Source: DVEG01 sp964405435 (GTDB lineage: Bacteria > Cyanobacteriota > Cyanobacteriia > Cyanobacteriales > Oscillatoriaceae). From it: a stretch of 64,000 nt of DNA. Below the pieces are notes generated by a model. That model ran no database searches, was not told the origin of the DNA, and was given only the letters and a program-made list of their open reading frames with translations. The stretch is from the NCBI GenBank assembly GCA_964405435.1, contig CAYOOD010000027.1, positions 18,287 to 82,286 on the forward strand, given 5' to 3'. Made by a program: the position numbers and the translations under genes. Shown in pieces: positions 24,942 through 35,321 of this stretch (positions are counted from its first letter, which is position 1; each line of letters opens with the position of its first letter).

Positions 24942-27900
24942 TCACTCAACCGCAACTGGCTGTTGTTCTGAAAAGTACGTTTCGACAAACTTGCGAACTT
25001 CTTGCAATTGCTGCTGGATTTCTGCTAATAGCAATTCGGCTTCTTCCAGGGTGATTTCTCTGGCGCTAATTTCTAGCTGCGCTGCGATCGCTGCGATCGC
25101 GCCTGCCCCCACATTTCCAGCCGCTCCCTTAATCCGGTGCGCCTGCTGCTCCAGCGCTAGGCGATCGCTCGTCTGAATTGCCACAAAAGCGGCTTCTACG
25201 TCGCTCTGCGTCATTTTCACGAAGGTTTGCAACAACTTCTGCTGTAGCGGCACCTTGCCCCGCGAAATTTGCTGCAAGCGCTCTACATTTATCGGCGAGT
25301 TAGAAGCCGGAGAATTCAATATTTCTGTTGCCTCTATCTCTTGAGAAAGCTGCTTTTGAGTGGGATTTTCCCCCAAATCCGCCCCGATACTCTCGCCTTT
25401 ATACCAGCGCTTGAGGATTCCTCCTAAGTCATCGAGATCGACCGGCTTCGTGATGTAATCGTCCATTCCTGCTGCCAAACACTTGTCGCGATCGTCTGGC
25501 ATCGCGTGAGCGGTTAAGGCAATTACGACTGTATGGCGTTCTGTCCCTTCGGTGCGGCGCAGTTCTCGCGTGGCGGCATAGCCGTCGAGAACGGGCATCT
25601 GACAGTCCATTAAAATAATATCATATTCTCGTTCTTTCAGCCGCTGCAGTGCTTCGCGCCCGTCATTTACGCAGTCGGCTTCGTATCCCAATATCTCCAA
25701 TTGATTGAGAATAACTTTTTGGTTAATCGGGTGGTCTTCTGCTAGCAAAATTCTCAGCTTGCTTTCATTTTTTTTCTGTTTGCTGTCAGTTATTTTTTCC
25801 TGCGATCGCGCGCGGCTGGCTGCCGAGGGAGCCGCCGCAAACCGAGGCGCGAGGGCACTCATCAGGCAGTCAAAAAGCCGCGAACTTCTCACCGGCTTGA
25901 GCAGGTAACTGGCGGCTCCTCTTTCTAAGAGGGACTCAGCGCGGTGTCGCTGATTCATCGGACTCATTACGATCGCTTTCGTGACGGCTATTGCCGGATC
26001 GGAGGTCATTTTCTGCACGAGGGATTCGACTGCGATATCGCTCAGTTGCAAGTCAACGATCGCCACGTCGTAGGGTTGCGCGATCGCTGCCGCCTGTTTC
26101 AAACAGTTCAGCGCAGCACTGCCAGAATTCACTTCCGTTATCTGCATTCCCCAGCCCGCTGTCAAAGCCCGCACCGACTGGCGAATCGCCGCGTTATTCG
26201 CCGCGAGCAATACTCTCAATTCGCTGAAGGCGAGGGGATACGTCGGGGAAGCGACTGTTTTGTGCAATCTAAATTGAGCGGTAAACCAGAACGTAGAACC
26301 CACGCCTGCGCTACTTTCGACGCCGATTTCGCCTCCCATCAACTCGACCAATTGCTTGCAGATTGCCAGCCCCAAACCGGTGCCGCCGTACTGGCGGCTG
26401 GTGGAAGCATCGACTTGCGAAAAGGATTGGAATAATTTCTGCTGCCCTTCTAAGGAAATGCCGATCCCCGTATCTTTAACGGCAAAGCGAACTTTTACAG
26501 CATTCGCAGTTTTTTCCTGCAGCGTCGCTTGCACGACGACTTCTCCAGAATCGGTAAATTTGATGGCATTGCCGGTTAAGTTTAGTAAGATTTGCCGCAA
26601 TCTTCCCGGATCTCCCCGCAATTGCAAGGGAACGTCGCGGTCAATTAGTAGCGCCAATTCCAGAGATTTTGCTTCCGCAGAGGCTGCCAGCAACTCGACC
26701 ACTTCTTCCAGGCAAGTATTTAATTCAAAATCGATAATTTCCAGTGACATTTCCCCGGCTTCGAGTTTGGAAAAGTCGAGAATGTCGTTGATGAGATTTA
26801 GCAAGTGCTGTCCGCTGGTGCAGAGAGTTTGGACGTAATCGCGCTGTTGGGGAGTCAGGTGAGTTTGCAGCAGCAGCCCCGCCATGCCTAAGACGCCGTT
26901 CATGGGGGTGCGGATTTCGTGGCTCATATTTGCCAAGAATTGCGATTTGAAGCGGGCGGCTTCTAGGGCGGCTTCTCGCCCTTGCACTAATTCGTCAATG
27001 CGATCGCCGACGACGACGATACCGCCAATCTCTCCTTCTTTGGTGTACCAGGGTTGAGAAGCCCAGCGACAGTAAATTTTTTCGCCACTGGCACGCTCCC
27101 AAACTTCCTCGGAACTGGAGAGGATTTCTCCGGCGAGCGATCGCTCGTGCAATTCTCGCCAATTCTCCGGCAAGTCTGAGAAGACTTCATAATGGCAGCG
27201 CCCGATCAGGGTTTGTCCTGCGCAGCCGCTTTCGACGAGCCATTTATTCGAGTAGGCAATATAGCGCATCTCTCGGTCGAACATGGCTAGCCACACCGGG
27301 GCGATCGCGATGATTTGCCGCAGCAGTTGCCGTTCTTTTTCCAGTTCGGCTTCTTGCAGCTTGCGATCGGTAATGTCTGTTACTAACCCGTCCCAAATAA
27401 TGTCGCCGTTGGCTTGCCTTTCGGGTTGCGCAGATGCCGCGACCCACTTGAGCGAACCCGATTTGTCAGTTATCCGTCCTTCCCACTTCAAGGTGTGCAA
27501 GTTTTCAGCAGCCACGGCTGTAGCGTCATCCCAGCTTTGCCGGTCGTCTGGATGAATCACATCGATTAACAGATCGGCATTCTCCAGAATTTCCTGCGCT
27601 TCCCATCCATAAATTTCGACGGCTTTGGAGCTGACGAACGAAAAATAATACCTGCCCTGTTTGGGGGAGATAAATCGATAGAGCATTCCCGGCGCATTGG
27701 CAACCAGTTTTTGAAACCGGGCTTCGGACTGGCGGGTTTGGGTATAAAGGTGAGATTGGTTAATGGCGATCGCCAGGGAGTCAACTACCAGCAGCAGCAG
27801 TTTGATTTCGTCCAGATTCCAATTATTCAGGGACGAGCGATCGCAGATTGGAGACTTGATAGAAGCTGGGGTGATTTTGCTGCAAATTAAATAGCCCCGC

Positions 27901-29243
27901 CGCTGATTGTCGGTCGGAACGGGAAGCGCTAAGAAATTTTCCCCGGCGATTTCGAGCAAAATCGCTCCCGATCGCCCATTCAGGCGCATCCCCTGGCCCT
28001 GTTCAAATGCCTGGGAAAAATCTTTCCATACTCCTCTATCTAATTGGAGATTTTTTTCGGCCTTTTGGGCGTTGGAGTATTCCCACTGAATGGTCAAGGT
28101 ATTTTGCTGGCAGTCGTGCCACGCAAAAGCCGCCCGCTCTAGATGCAGCAAGGTGGCAACTTCTTCAACCGTTGTTTGCAGGATTTCCTCCAAGTCTAGG
28201 GACGCGCGAATCCGCTCGGTGAGGCGGTTGAGCAGGGCTTCGGAAGCGGCGCGGGCTTCAGCCCGTTCCGAGAGCAAAAGCAGCCAGATGGCGGCGAGGG
28301 TGGCGATCGCCAGCAGCACTCCCACGACGACAGCCAGCAGGTTGAGCGATCGCAATTCTTTTTCGAGATTCCCTCGCGGAATCACCAGGGCGATCGACCA
28401 GTCTGTTTCCCGCAAGGGTACATAGGCGACATACACCCACTTCCCGTGCATTTTGACTAGCTCGATCCCGGTGCGATCGGCAACCATCCACCGGGCTAGT
28501 TCGGCTAGAGCCGGATCGCTATTGCGCAAAAAACTCGGTTTTGGTTGGTCGATATTTCCTATGAGGCTGGGATCGGGATGGACGATCGGCACGCCTTCGG
28601 AACTGAGGGCAAACGCATAACTCTCCGTGCCATATTTCAGGTTGTTCACCACTGTGGCTATGCGATCGAGCTTGATATTGCCCGTTAACACGCCGAGCGG
28701 CTTTTTTACACCAGGTTGGTTTGACCAGATCGGGGCGGCAACTACTACATTCACGACTCCTGTCAAGGGGGAAATCACCGGATCGGAAACGTAGAGTTTC
28801 CCCGCCAATGCCTGCTGAATGTACTTGCGCTCTTTAACCTTTCCCCGGCGCTCCTCAGAGGTATAAAACTCTCCGTCTGCTTTCACCATTGAGAGAATGA
28901 AAAAGTCTTTCAGCCGCCGGTCTTCTGGTTTTAAATAAGAGTCTACGACTGAGGGATCGAGGGACTGGATCAGGGGAGAGCTGGCGATCGTTTCTATTTC
29001 GGCTTTGCGCATCGCCAGCCAGCGATCGATATTGTCCCGCCCTTTCTCGACTGAAAGGAGGGCATTTTGCTTTAACTTTTCAATAATTAAACCCCGCGCA
29101 TAGGAATAGCTGAGCGCTGCGGTGACTGTCACGGCTAAGGTCGTGCCCGCGATCGGGAGCAGTCGGGCCAGATGGCGGTGCCGCAACCTTTGAATCAAAG
29201 ATCGCTGCTGCCACAACCGATTTAAAAACAGCCCGTCGCTCAT
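24942..29243 (-). CDS. Cache-domain hybrid sensor kinase with GAF, two PAS, two REC and HPt
   Basis: About 1433 residues from ATG 29243 (a TTG nine codons upstream is less likely). Order: TM1 (about 20-45); an extracytoplasmic dCache-type domain with RKYIQQALAGKLYVSDPVIS; TM2 (about 310-335); GAF (340-500); two PAS (about 515-755); HisKA with its His near 771 (SHEIRTPMNGVLGM); HATPase (NLTGNAIKF, GTGLGLAIC); REC1 (about 1005-1120); REC2 (about 1150-1270: LLAEDHPIN, LMDCQMPVLDGY, TKPV); and an HPt domain near 1345-1430 with AHRIKGAAGNVGA. REC1 has AANN where the acidic pair should be, so it is probably not phosphorylated normally. The Cache domain suggests sensing of a small external molecule. 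All parts of a phosphorelay are in one chain; no partner regulator is adjacent. Confidence 0.93.
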   Translation of the reverse strand: MSDGLFLNRLWQQRSLIQRLRHRHLARLLPIAGTTLAVTVTAALSYSYARGLIIEKLKQNALLSVEKGRDNIDRWLAMRKAEIETIASSPLIQSLDPSVVDSYLKPEDRRLKDFFILSMVKADGEFYTSEERRGKVKERKYIQQALAGKLYVSDPVISPLTGVVNVVVAAPIWSNQPGVKKPLGVLTGNIKLDRIATVVNNLKYGTESYAFALSSEGVPIVHPDPSLIGNIDQPKPSFLRNSDPALAELARWMVADRTGIELVKMHGKWVYVAYVPLRETDWSIALVIPRGNLEKELRSLNLLAVVVGVLLAIATLAAIWLLLLSERAEARAASEALLNRLTERIRASLDLEEILQTTVEEVATLLHLERAAFAWHDCQQNTLTIQWEYSNAQKAEKNLQLDRGVWKDFSQAFEQGQGMRLNGRSGAILLEIAGENFLALPVPTDNQRRGYLICSKITPASIKSPICDRSSLNNWNLDEIKLLLLVVDSLAIAINQSHLYTQTRQSEARFQKLVANAPGMLYRFISPKQGRYYFSFVSSKAVEIYGWEAQEILENADLLIDVIHPDDRQSWDDATAVAAENLHTLKWEGRITDKSGSLKWVAASAQPERQANGDIIWDGLVTDITDRKLQEAELEKERQLLRQIIAIAPVWLAMFDREMRYIAYSNKWLVESGCAGQTLIGRCHYEVFSDLPENWRELHERSLAGEILSSSEEVWERASGEKIYCRWASQPWYTKEGEIGGIVVVGDRIDELVQGREAALEAARFKSQFLANMSHEIRTPMNGVLGMAGLLLQTHLTPQQRDYVQTLCTSGQHLLNLINDILDFSKLEAGEMSLEIIDFELNTCLEEVVELLAASAEAKSLELALLIDRDVPLQLRGDPGRLRQILLNLTGNAIKFTDSGEVVVQATLQEKTANAVKVRFAVKDTGIGISLEGQQKLFQSFSQVDASTSRQYGGTGLGLAICKQLVELMGGEIGVESSAGVGSTFWFTAQFRLHKTVASPTYPLAFSELRVLLAANNAAIRQSVRALTAGWGMQITEVNSGSAALNCLKQAAAIAQPYDVAIVDLQLSDIAVESLVQKMTSDPAIAVTKAIVMSPMNQRHRAESLLERGAASYLLKPVRSSRLFDCLMSALAPRFAAAPSAASRARSQEKITDSKQKKNESKLRILLAEDHPINQKVILNQLEILGYEADCVNDGREALQRLKEREYDIILMDCQMPVLDGYAATRELRRTEGTERHTVVIALTAHAMPDDRDKCLAAGMDDYITKPVDLDDLGGILKRWYKGESIGADLGENPTQKQLSQEIEATEILNSPASNSPINVERLQQISRGKVPLQQKLLQTFVKMTQSDVEAAFVAIQTSDRLALEQQAHRIKGAAGNVGAGAIAAIAAQLEISAREITLEEAELLLAEIQQQLQEVRKFVETYFSEQQPVAVE

Positions 29244-29590
29244 AATGGTGCTCTTTCCTGTCTTCCTCAACCATGATAGAGGATTTTTCTAAAAAAAATA
29301 TTAAAATTTTTAGGAATCTGGTCATAAAATGTTATTGTTTTCCGTCTTTTGAGGTAAGAGAGGCGGCACGGATAAAACTCGAGGCTCCAGAAAGTTGCTG
29401 CTGCACGAGCGTTGCCGAGGGGCGAAACATCCACCGCCTGCCAGTCGGGTGACGGCGGCACGCCGGACGGAACAGATTGCACCGGGGCGATCGCCAAGCG
29501 AAAGGCTGCGCCGCCCTACGTCGCCATGTCGGCAGGGGATTCGCTACAATGGGAGATTGCACGGCAAAAAAGCAAACTCAGGAGGTTGCA
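29244..29590. other. spacer between kinase gene and rpmB
   Basis: Divergent promoters should lie here. An AT-rich stretch at about 29285-29345 probably belongs to the kinase promoter. GGAGGTTGCA directly before 29591 is the strong rpmB ribosome binding site. No further gene is seen. Confidence 0.5.
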
Positions 29591-29827
29591 ATGTCGAGAG
29601 TCTGTCAGTTGACTGGCAAAAGGGCGAATAATGGGTTTTCGGTTTCCCACTCGCACCGTCGCACGCACAAGCTGCAAGAAGCTAACTTGCAGTGGAAGCG
29701 CCTTTGGTGGCCGCAAGGCAAGCGCTGGGTGAAGTTGCGCCTGTCTACCAAAGCGCTGAAAACCCTGGAACAAAAAGGCTTGCAAGCGATGGCCAAGGAA
29801 GCTGGGATCGATCTGAACAAGTTTTAA
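29591..29827 (+). CDS. rpmB: 50S ribosomal protein L28
   Basis: A 78-residue basic protein of the large ribosomal subunit. It starts MSRVCQLTGKRANNGFSVSH, the standard L28 opening, followed by SHRRTHKLQEANLQWKRLWW and the closing KALKTLEQKGLQAMAKEAG. Length and sequence are as in other cyanobacteria. The ATG has GGAGG seven bases upstream. It is transcribed alone; a repeat-rich spacer follows. Confidence 0.97.
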   Translation: MSRVCQLTGKRANNGFSVSHSHRRTHKLQEANLQWKRLWWPQGKRWVKLRLSTKALKTLEQKGLQAMAKEAGIDLNKF

Positions 29828-29846
29828 AGCGGGCGGTTATTGGGGG

Positions 29847-30005
29847 AGTGCTGAGGAATGAGTGCTGAGTGCTGAGTGGGAGAGGAGGTGAGTGGGAGAG
29901 AGGGTGAGTGGGAGAGGGGGTGAGTGATGATTCCAATTCTCCTGTCACTCAACATTCCACACTCAACACCCCACACTCTACTCAGCACTCAGCACTCAGC
30001 ACTTT
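29847..30005. repeat. heptamer and octamer short tandem repeats, inverted
   Basis: The convergent spacer holds GAGTGCT/GTGCTGA heptamers at 29847-29878, three 16-base units of GTGAGTGGGAGAG type at 29880-29930, and CACTCAGCA heptamers on the far side (29960-30003). The two outer blocks are complementary, so the RNA could fold into a long hairpin ending in CACTTTTTACT, which may terminate either gene. Confidence 0.8.
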
Positions 30006-30025
30006 TTACTCCTTACCCATTCCCG

Positions 30026-33000
30026 TCATTCGCACTGCTGCCGTTCGATTTCCAGAGCGGCTTTAACCTTCACAAATTCAGCCTCAACCTGCTCGACGAG
30101 GGGCGGCGCGTCTGCAGTCGTGCCAGCCCGCCCCATTGCTTCGAGGTGCTTGCACAGCTCGAAGAGGCTGGAGGCTCCGACAGTGCCGCTGGTGGATTTC
30201 ATCGAGTGCGCGGCATTGCGCAGAGCGGGCGCGTCGTCAAGGGCGATCGCCTCGTGGATGGATTGCAGCAGTAGCGGAACGTTTTCGAGATAGATGTCAA
30301 TCACCTCGCCGAGGGCTTCTATCTCGCGCAGGGACTGCAAGACTTTTTCATTCAAAAGAGGGGCGGCGTCGGCGGCGGGCTCCTCTGGCTGAATGTCCGG
30401 CACGTCCGTATCGAGTTCGCGATCGGGATCTGCCGGTGTTGCCGAGACTTTGCCAACGCTAGCCATTACTTCTGACACCTCGCCGAGAGACACAGAGACT
30501 CCCACCTGTTGTGGAGGTTTGGAATGGGGCTGGCACTCGAAAAGCGCTCGCGCCAATTCCTCCATCCGTATTGGCTTGCTGATGTAGTCATCCATCCCCG
30601 CATTGATGCACTCCTCGCGATCGCCCTGCATGGCATTTGCAGTCATGGCAATAATTCGCGGACGATTTTCTTTCGGCCATTCCTGGCAAATGCGACGAGT
30701 CGCCGCCAGACCGTCCATTTCTGGCATTTGAACGTCCATTAAGACGACATCATAGCGCTGCCTGAGCAGGGCGTCAAGCACTTCCAGTCCGTTGCCAGCG
30801 ACGTCGGCGCGATATCCCATCCGCTCCAAAGTCAGCAGTGCCACCTTCACGTTCACGGGATTGTCTTCTGCCAAGAGAATTCGCAACGGGATAACAGCCC
30901 CCAGAGCGGGAGTCACCTGCCCGATTTGCAGCGACTGGGCGATATTCGGCACGCCGCCAAAAATCCCCACCAAGACATTGTAAAGCTGAGATTGCTTAAC
31001 TGGCTTGCTCAGAACTGCTGCGAATTCGACATCGCCTTCAGACGCGCCGATATCCTGCCGCCCCAGCACCTCGAGCAGCACCAGGGGCAAAACTTTCCCT
31101 TTCGGCGAAGAGCGAATTTTTCTCGCCAGCGTCAGCCCGTCCATTTCTGGCATTTGCCCGTCCAGAATCGCCAGATCGAAGGTTTCCCCTTGCTCGATTC
31201 GGCGCAGGGCTGCCTCTGGCGATCGCGCCACATGGGGCAGGCATCCCCAGGCTTGACTTTGCAGGGTCAAAATCTGCAGGTTCGTGGCGCTGTCATCCAC
31301 CAGCAGCAGCCGCTTGCCTGCCAACTGCGGCGATCGCTCCGCCTCGAAGGGCAGCAAGCCGGGGAATGACGCTGCAGCGATCGTAAAATAAAAACTAGAG
31401 CCTTTCGCCGTTTCCGGTGCCGAGGACGAACGCGCCACGAGAAAATCTAACTCCTCCTTCATCCAAACCGCTTCATCCAAAATCGGAGGATTTCCACCGC
31501 TCGCCCCCTTACTTTCCACCCACATCCTGCCGCCCATCATTTCGCACAGCCGCTGGCTGATTGCCAAACCCAGCCCCGTGCCGCCATATTGGCGCGTCGT
31601 CGAAGAATCTATCTGACTGAACGACTGAAATAAGCGGTGCATTCGATCGGCGGGAATGCCAATGCCGGTATCTTTCACGGCAAAAAGAATTTCGTAAACC
31701 TGCGAAGAATTCGAGTTGTTCTCGCTCTTGCCCGCCAGGGTTTCGCCGCTTCCTTCTCGAGTTAATAAATGATGATAATCTTGACTGGCCTTTTTGACTT
31801 CCGCCTGTTCACTTTCAGAAAGCAGGCGGGCAGAAACCAATACCACGATTTCGCCGATTTCGGTAAATTTGACAGCATTGCCGAGCAAATTCACTAAAAT
31901 TTGACGCAGCCTGGTGACATCTCCGACAATATTGGCAGGCGTCTGCGGCGCAATAAAATAAGCCATCTCCAGATTTTTTTCTGCGGCTTTGGAGGCAAAC
32001 AGGTCGAGGGCATCTTCAATGCAGTTTCGCAGGGTGAACGGATGCTGTTCTAAATCCAGCTTGCCCGACTCGATTTTAGAAAAGTCGAGAATGTCGTTAA
32101 TAATCGTCAGCAGGGCATCGCCGCTCCGGCGGATGGTTTCGACAAAATCGCGCTGTTCCGGCGTCAGCGGCGTGTCGAGCAGCAAGCCCGTCATCCCGAT
32201 CGCGCCGTTCATGGGCGTCCGGATTTCGTGGCTCATCGTCGCCAGAAATTCGCTCTTGGCGCGCGTCGCTTCCAGAGCTTGGTCGCGGGCTCTGGCCAAA
32301 TCTTCGGCGTCTTGCTGGCGCTCGATTTCCCGCCCGATCCACTGAGCCATGAGCTTCAAGAGTTCTTTGTCCACCGCTCTGAAGGGTCTGTTGAGCGGGG
32401 AGGGGCTGAAAAAGCTGAGGGTGCCGAAAACTTGGCCGGATACCACCACCGGCGTGCCGATGTAGGCGTCTTGCTGAAAGGGGGCGTCGGGGGGATGGGG
32501 CGAGAAACGAGACACCATCACGGACTCGAAGTATAGGGGTTCTCCGTGTCGCACGGTTTCGCGGCAGAACGTCTCCTGCAAGTCGAAAACCTCGCCGCCG
32601 GCGAGGGCAAAACTTTGTAGGGAGTTGTCGGGGGATTGGGCGGCGAGGACTTGATAGCGATCGCCTTCGATGCGCGATAAAATCCCGTATTCCATGCCAA
32701 ACCGCCGCCGCCCCATTGCCAGCAGTCCAGACAGGCGTTTTTCAAAGGAAAGTTTCCGAGCCGATGTCACCTTGTAGAGGGCTCGAATGTAGGACTCGCT
32801 CTCTCGCAGTTCTTGCTCGGTTTGCTTGCGTTCGGTGATGTCGCGAGAAACCGTTACCACTTCTTGCACGGCAGCGGTTTTCGCGTCGCGGATGCTGCGG
32901 TAAGTCGATTCAAACCAAATATAATCGCCGTCTTGGCGGCGGATGCGATAGCTGAGGGTGTAGGTAGACGTGCCTTGTTGCAGGGCGCTCAGGGATTTGC

Positions 33001-34276
33001 GAATTGACTTGACATCTTTGGGATGGAAGAACTCGAAGCAGGAACGCCCGAGGAGTTCCTCCGGTTCGTAGCCCAATAGGGCGCGACAGGCGGGCGAAGC
33101 GTACAGGAAAATGCCGTCTGGGGTATGTCTGGCGATCAAGTCGGTGGAGTTTTCCGCCATCAGGCGATAGCGCTCTTCGCTCTCGTGGCTCTGGTGGCGG
33201 GAATTTTCCAGGGCGTCTAACATGCGGTTGACGGTATCGGCGAGGGAAGAGAGTTCGTCGCTGCCGCTGAGGTTGACTCGCAGGGAGAGATCGCCGCGAT
33301 CGCCGATGTTGGCGAGACTGGCATTCAGCCGCGCCAACCGAGACAGGATGAATTTTTCCACCAGCAGCAGGGTGACGGTGCTGAATGCCAAACTCAGCAC
33401 CACCATCGACAGGGTGATGTAGCGCACGCTGGCTTCCCCTTGTTGGTAGATGAGGCGGGGAAAGTCCACTTGCAACAGCAGCGCGGGCTGGTTGTAGAGA
33501 TCTTTGAGGAGGGCATATCCCGCCATTCGGGGGGGGCGATCGCGCCGGGGAAAGGGTTTGAGCGCAATGGCGGCATCGCGGCTGTCGAGTTGCACGCGCA
33601 TCAATGCCGGGGAGGGGTTTCCGGTTTGCGTCAGGGCGTCGAGCACCGCCTTTATCTCGGACGTCAGCGGTTTTGACAAAAGCGGGTACAGGGCGATCGA
33701 CTCAACGGGGAGGTGGAGGGGGCGCGCGATGTCTGTTTTGTCCAGGTAGCGTCCCAAAATCAACCTGCCCCTAGCGGCGTTCTGGCTGGCGAAGATGGGG
33801 TGCGAGGCGACTGCTACGGGGCCTTCTGGGAGGAGTAAGATCCCAGATATGCTGTCTTCTGGTTTGGCGCGCGCGATCGGGGGGCTGTCGGCTTTCAGGT
33901 GCGGCAGCCAGCTCTGGGGAATGGGGGTTTGGGCATTGCGGGCGCGATCGAAGGCAAGGCTGGAGAGGATTTTCCCTTTTTCATCGGCTACCACTGCGAA
34001 GTCGAGCCGCAATTCTGCCAAGGTGGCAGTGGTGAAATTCGAGGGGATGTCGTTGCGGTTGCCGTTGTTTTGGCGGGCGCGATCGCGAACAATTGTTTCT
34101 AAATTGGCGACATTTGCCTCGATCGCCTCGAGGGCGCGCGCCATTTCTTTGCCGAGCCGCTGTTCTTCTAGTTGTTGGAAGTCGCGCAGCAAGACGCTGG
34201 AGGCGGCGGCGTACAAAATTACGTTGACGACAAGCGCTGCGCCAACAATCAAGAGTGTCTTCTTGCGAAGTTTCAT
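30026..34276 (-). CDS. CHASE4 hybrid sensor kinase with HAMP, PAS, GAF, two REC and HPt
   Basis: A 1416-residue membrane kinase. The start MKLRKKTLLIVGAAL with TM1, the extracytoplasmic region (about 30-285) and TM2 (about 288-312) fit CHASE4. Then come HAMP (about 310-360), PAS (about 370-490), GAF (about 500-660), HisKA with its His near 681 (SHEIRTPMNGAIGM), and HATPase (NLLGNAVKF, GTGLGLAIS). REC1 (from about 990: LLLVDDSATN, ILDGQMPEMDG, LSKPV) has Glu in the usual Thr/Ser switch position. REC2 (from about 1130: LLAEDNPVN, LMDVQMPEMDG, SKPI) is complete. The HPt has AHSMKSTSGTVGA near 1358. It resembles the Cache kinase in overall plan but has a different input. No cognate regulator adjoins. 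Confidence 0.94.
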   Translation of the reverse strand: MKLRKKTLLIVGAALVVNVILYAAASSVLLRDFQQLEEQRLGKEMARALEAIEANVANLETIVRDRARQNNGNRNDIPSNFTTATLAELRLDFAVVADEKGKILSSLAFDRARNAQTPIPQSWLPHLKADSPPIARAKPEDSISGILLLPEGPVAVASHPIFASQNAARGRLILGRYLDKTDIARPLHLPVESIALYPLLSKPLTSEIKAVLDALTQTGNPSPALMRVQLDSRDAAIALKPFPRRDRPPRMAGYALLKDLYNQPALLLQVDFPRLIYQQGEASVRYITLSMVVLSLAFSTVTLLLVEKFILSRLARLNASLANIGDRGDLSLRVNLSGSDELSSLADTVNRMLDALENSRHQSHESEERYRLMAENSTDLIARHTPDGIFLYASPACRALLGYEPEELLGRSCFEFFHPKDVKSIRKSLSALQQGTSTYTLSYRIRRQDGDYIWFESTYRSIRDAKTAAVQEVVTVSRDITERKQTEQELRESESYIRALYKVTSARKLSFEKRLSGLLAMGRRRFGMEYGILSRIEGDRYQVLAAQSPDNSLQSFALAGGEVFDLQETFCRETVRHGEPLYFESVMVSRFSPHPPDAPFQQDAYIGTPVVVSGQVFGTLSFFSPSPLNRPFRAVDKELLKLMAQWIGREIERQQDAEDLARARDQALEATRAKSEFLATMSHEIRTPMNGAIGMTGLLLDTPLTPEQRDFVETIRRSGDALLTIINDILDFSKIESGKLDLEQHPFTLRNCIEDALDLFASKAAEKNLEMAYFIAPQTPANIVGDVTRLRQILVNLLGNAVKFTEIGEIVVLVSARLLSESEQAEVKKASQDYHHLLTREGSGETLAGKSENNSNSSQVYEILFAVKDTGIGIPADRMHRLFQSFSQIDSSTTRQYGGTGLGLAISQRLCEMMGGRMWVESKGASGGNPPILDEAVWMKEELDFLVARSSSAPETAKGSSFYFTIAAASFPGLLPFEAERSPQLAGKRLLLVDDSATNLQILTLQSQAWGCLPHVARSPEAALRRIEQGETFDLAILDGQMPEMDGLTLARKIRSSPKGKVLPLVLLEVLGRQDIGASEGDVEFAAVLSKPVKQSQLYNVLVGIFGGVPNIAQSLQIGQVTPALGAVIPLRILLAEDNPVNVKVALLTLERMGYRADVAGNGLEVLDALLRQRYDVVLMDVQMPEMDGLAATRRICQEWPKENRPRIIAMTANAMQGDREECINAGMDDYISKPIRMEELARALFECQPHSKPPQQVGVSVSLGEVSEVMASVGKVSATPADPDRELDTDVPDIQPEEPAADAAPLLNEKVLQSLREIEALGEVIDIYLENVPLLLQSIHEAIALDDAPALRNAAHSMKSTSGTVGASSLFELCKHLEAMGRAGTTADAPPLVEQVEAEFVKVKAALEIERQQCE

Positions 34277-35321
34277 CGAATCGCCCCCTTATGGTGCATT
34301 TTGCATTCACGCTTCTGTAACGGGTTTTTCTGTGCGAGGCATTTTTCCCCGATCTTCCTTGGCAGGCAGTCCGCGACGGTGCAGGCGATCGGAATGTTAC
34401 GTTTTAAGATGGGGGAGCGAACGTTGAAAAGCTCTGCTCGTGTGAGTGCTGCTAGCTTTGGAAGGCCAATCTTGCATGTTTTTGGGATTCGGTAGATGGG
34501 AGATGGCGTTTCCCGGGCGACAACTGGCGATCGTCCCCGAGGAAAAAAGGTCAGCCGCAGCCGCTTCGGATCGCCATCGGGCGGGTTTCTCCAAAACCTC
34601 CACAGGATTCAGTGGCAGGTGAGGGAGTTCGCCTGACTGGCAAACCGCTCTTGGCGCGTGAAGCTCGATCGAACGCGCCTGCTTTCACGACAGCGAATCG
34701 CTCGATGCACCCAGTTCGTGTTTTTTTTATAGTTCCCCTGATGCGGCGACAACCTCTCACCATCTTGCCTCAATCTATTTCAGTCCCTTATAGGGATTCA
34801 GTTATTTAAGGGGAGTAGCGATCCCTCTAATATAGCAGGTCGCGCACTTTTTGGAGAACTGGCCGTTCTGCGCCTCCCGGCGATCGCAGCACGCTTGCGA
34901 TCGCTCTGCGTCCCCACTCCACTCCGCCCCTGGCTGGCGGGGCGTTCTTCAGCGCTTTTCTACCGGCGATCGCTTGTAGATTTTTGTTAGAGTTTTGTTA
35001 GAGTATGGATTCATTATTAATTCCCCTTTTTATCTAGCCGCGATCGGGATTTTATAAATAAAAATTACGAGAATAAACTCGGTTGATTGAAGAACCCGGT
35101 TTCTGACTTTTACGCTTCTCTTAGAAAGTCTATATAGCGTTTGTAACTGATTGGCAACTTGTCAAAACTGACTGGTTTTTTTCATCGGATTTCGGATTAC
35201 AGCTAAGCCAATAAAGCCGCTCCTTAACGGTTCAACACAATAATATGATTTTTTTATAAAGCCGCGAACAAGGAAGGAGAAACCGCCCCAAACCTCCCTC
35301 ACAAGTCAGAGCGATCGGCAC
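34277..35321. other. 1 kb spacer without recognisable genes
   Basis: Between two minus-strand genes. Short frames exist on both strands but none has a ribosome binding site with convincing protein content. An AT-rich part (about 34970-35260) and a half copy of the AAACCCGG repeat (35091-35107) are present. It may be eroded DNA. It would contain the promoter of the CHASE4 kinase near 34280-34350. Confidence 0.5.

Noticed and set aside
29847..30005. Regularly spaced repeats that might suggest a CRISPR array
   Set aside because: Units are 7-16 bases without unique spacers, so these are short tandem repeats and not CRISPR.
30136..30462. A 108-codon plus-strand frame opposite the CHASE4 kinase HPt region
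   Set aside because: Antisense of a well-supported gene, Arg-rich, with no ribosome binding site.
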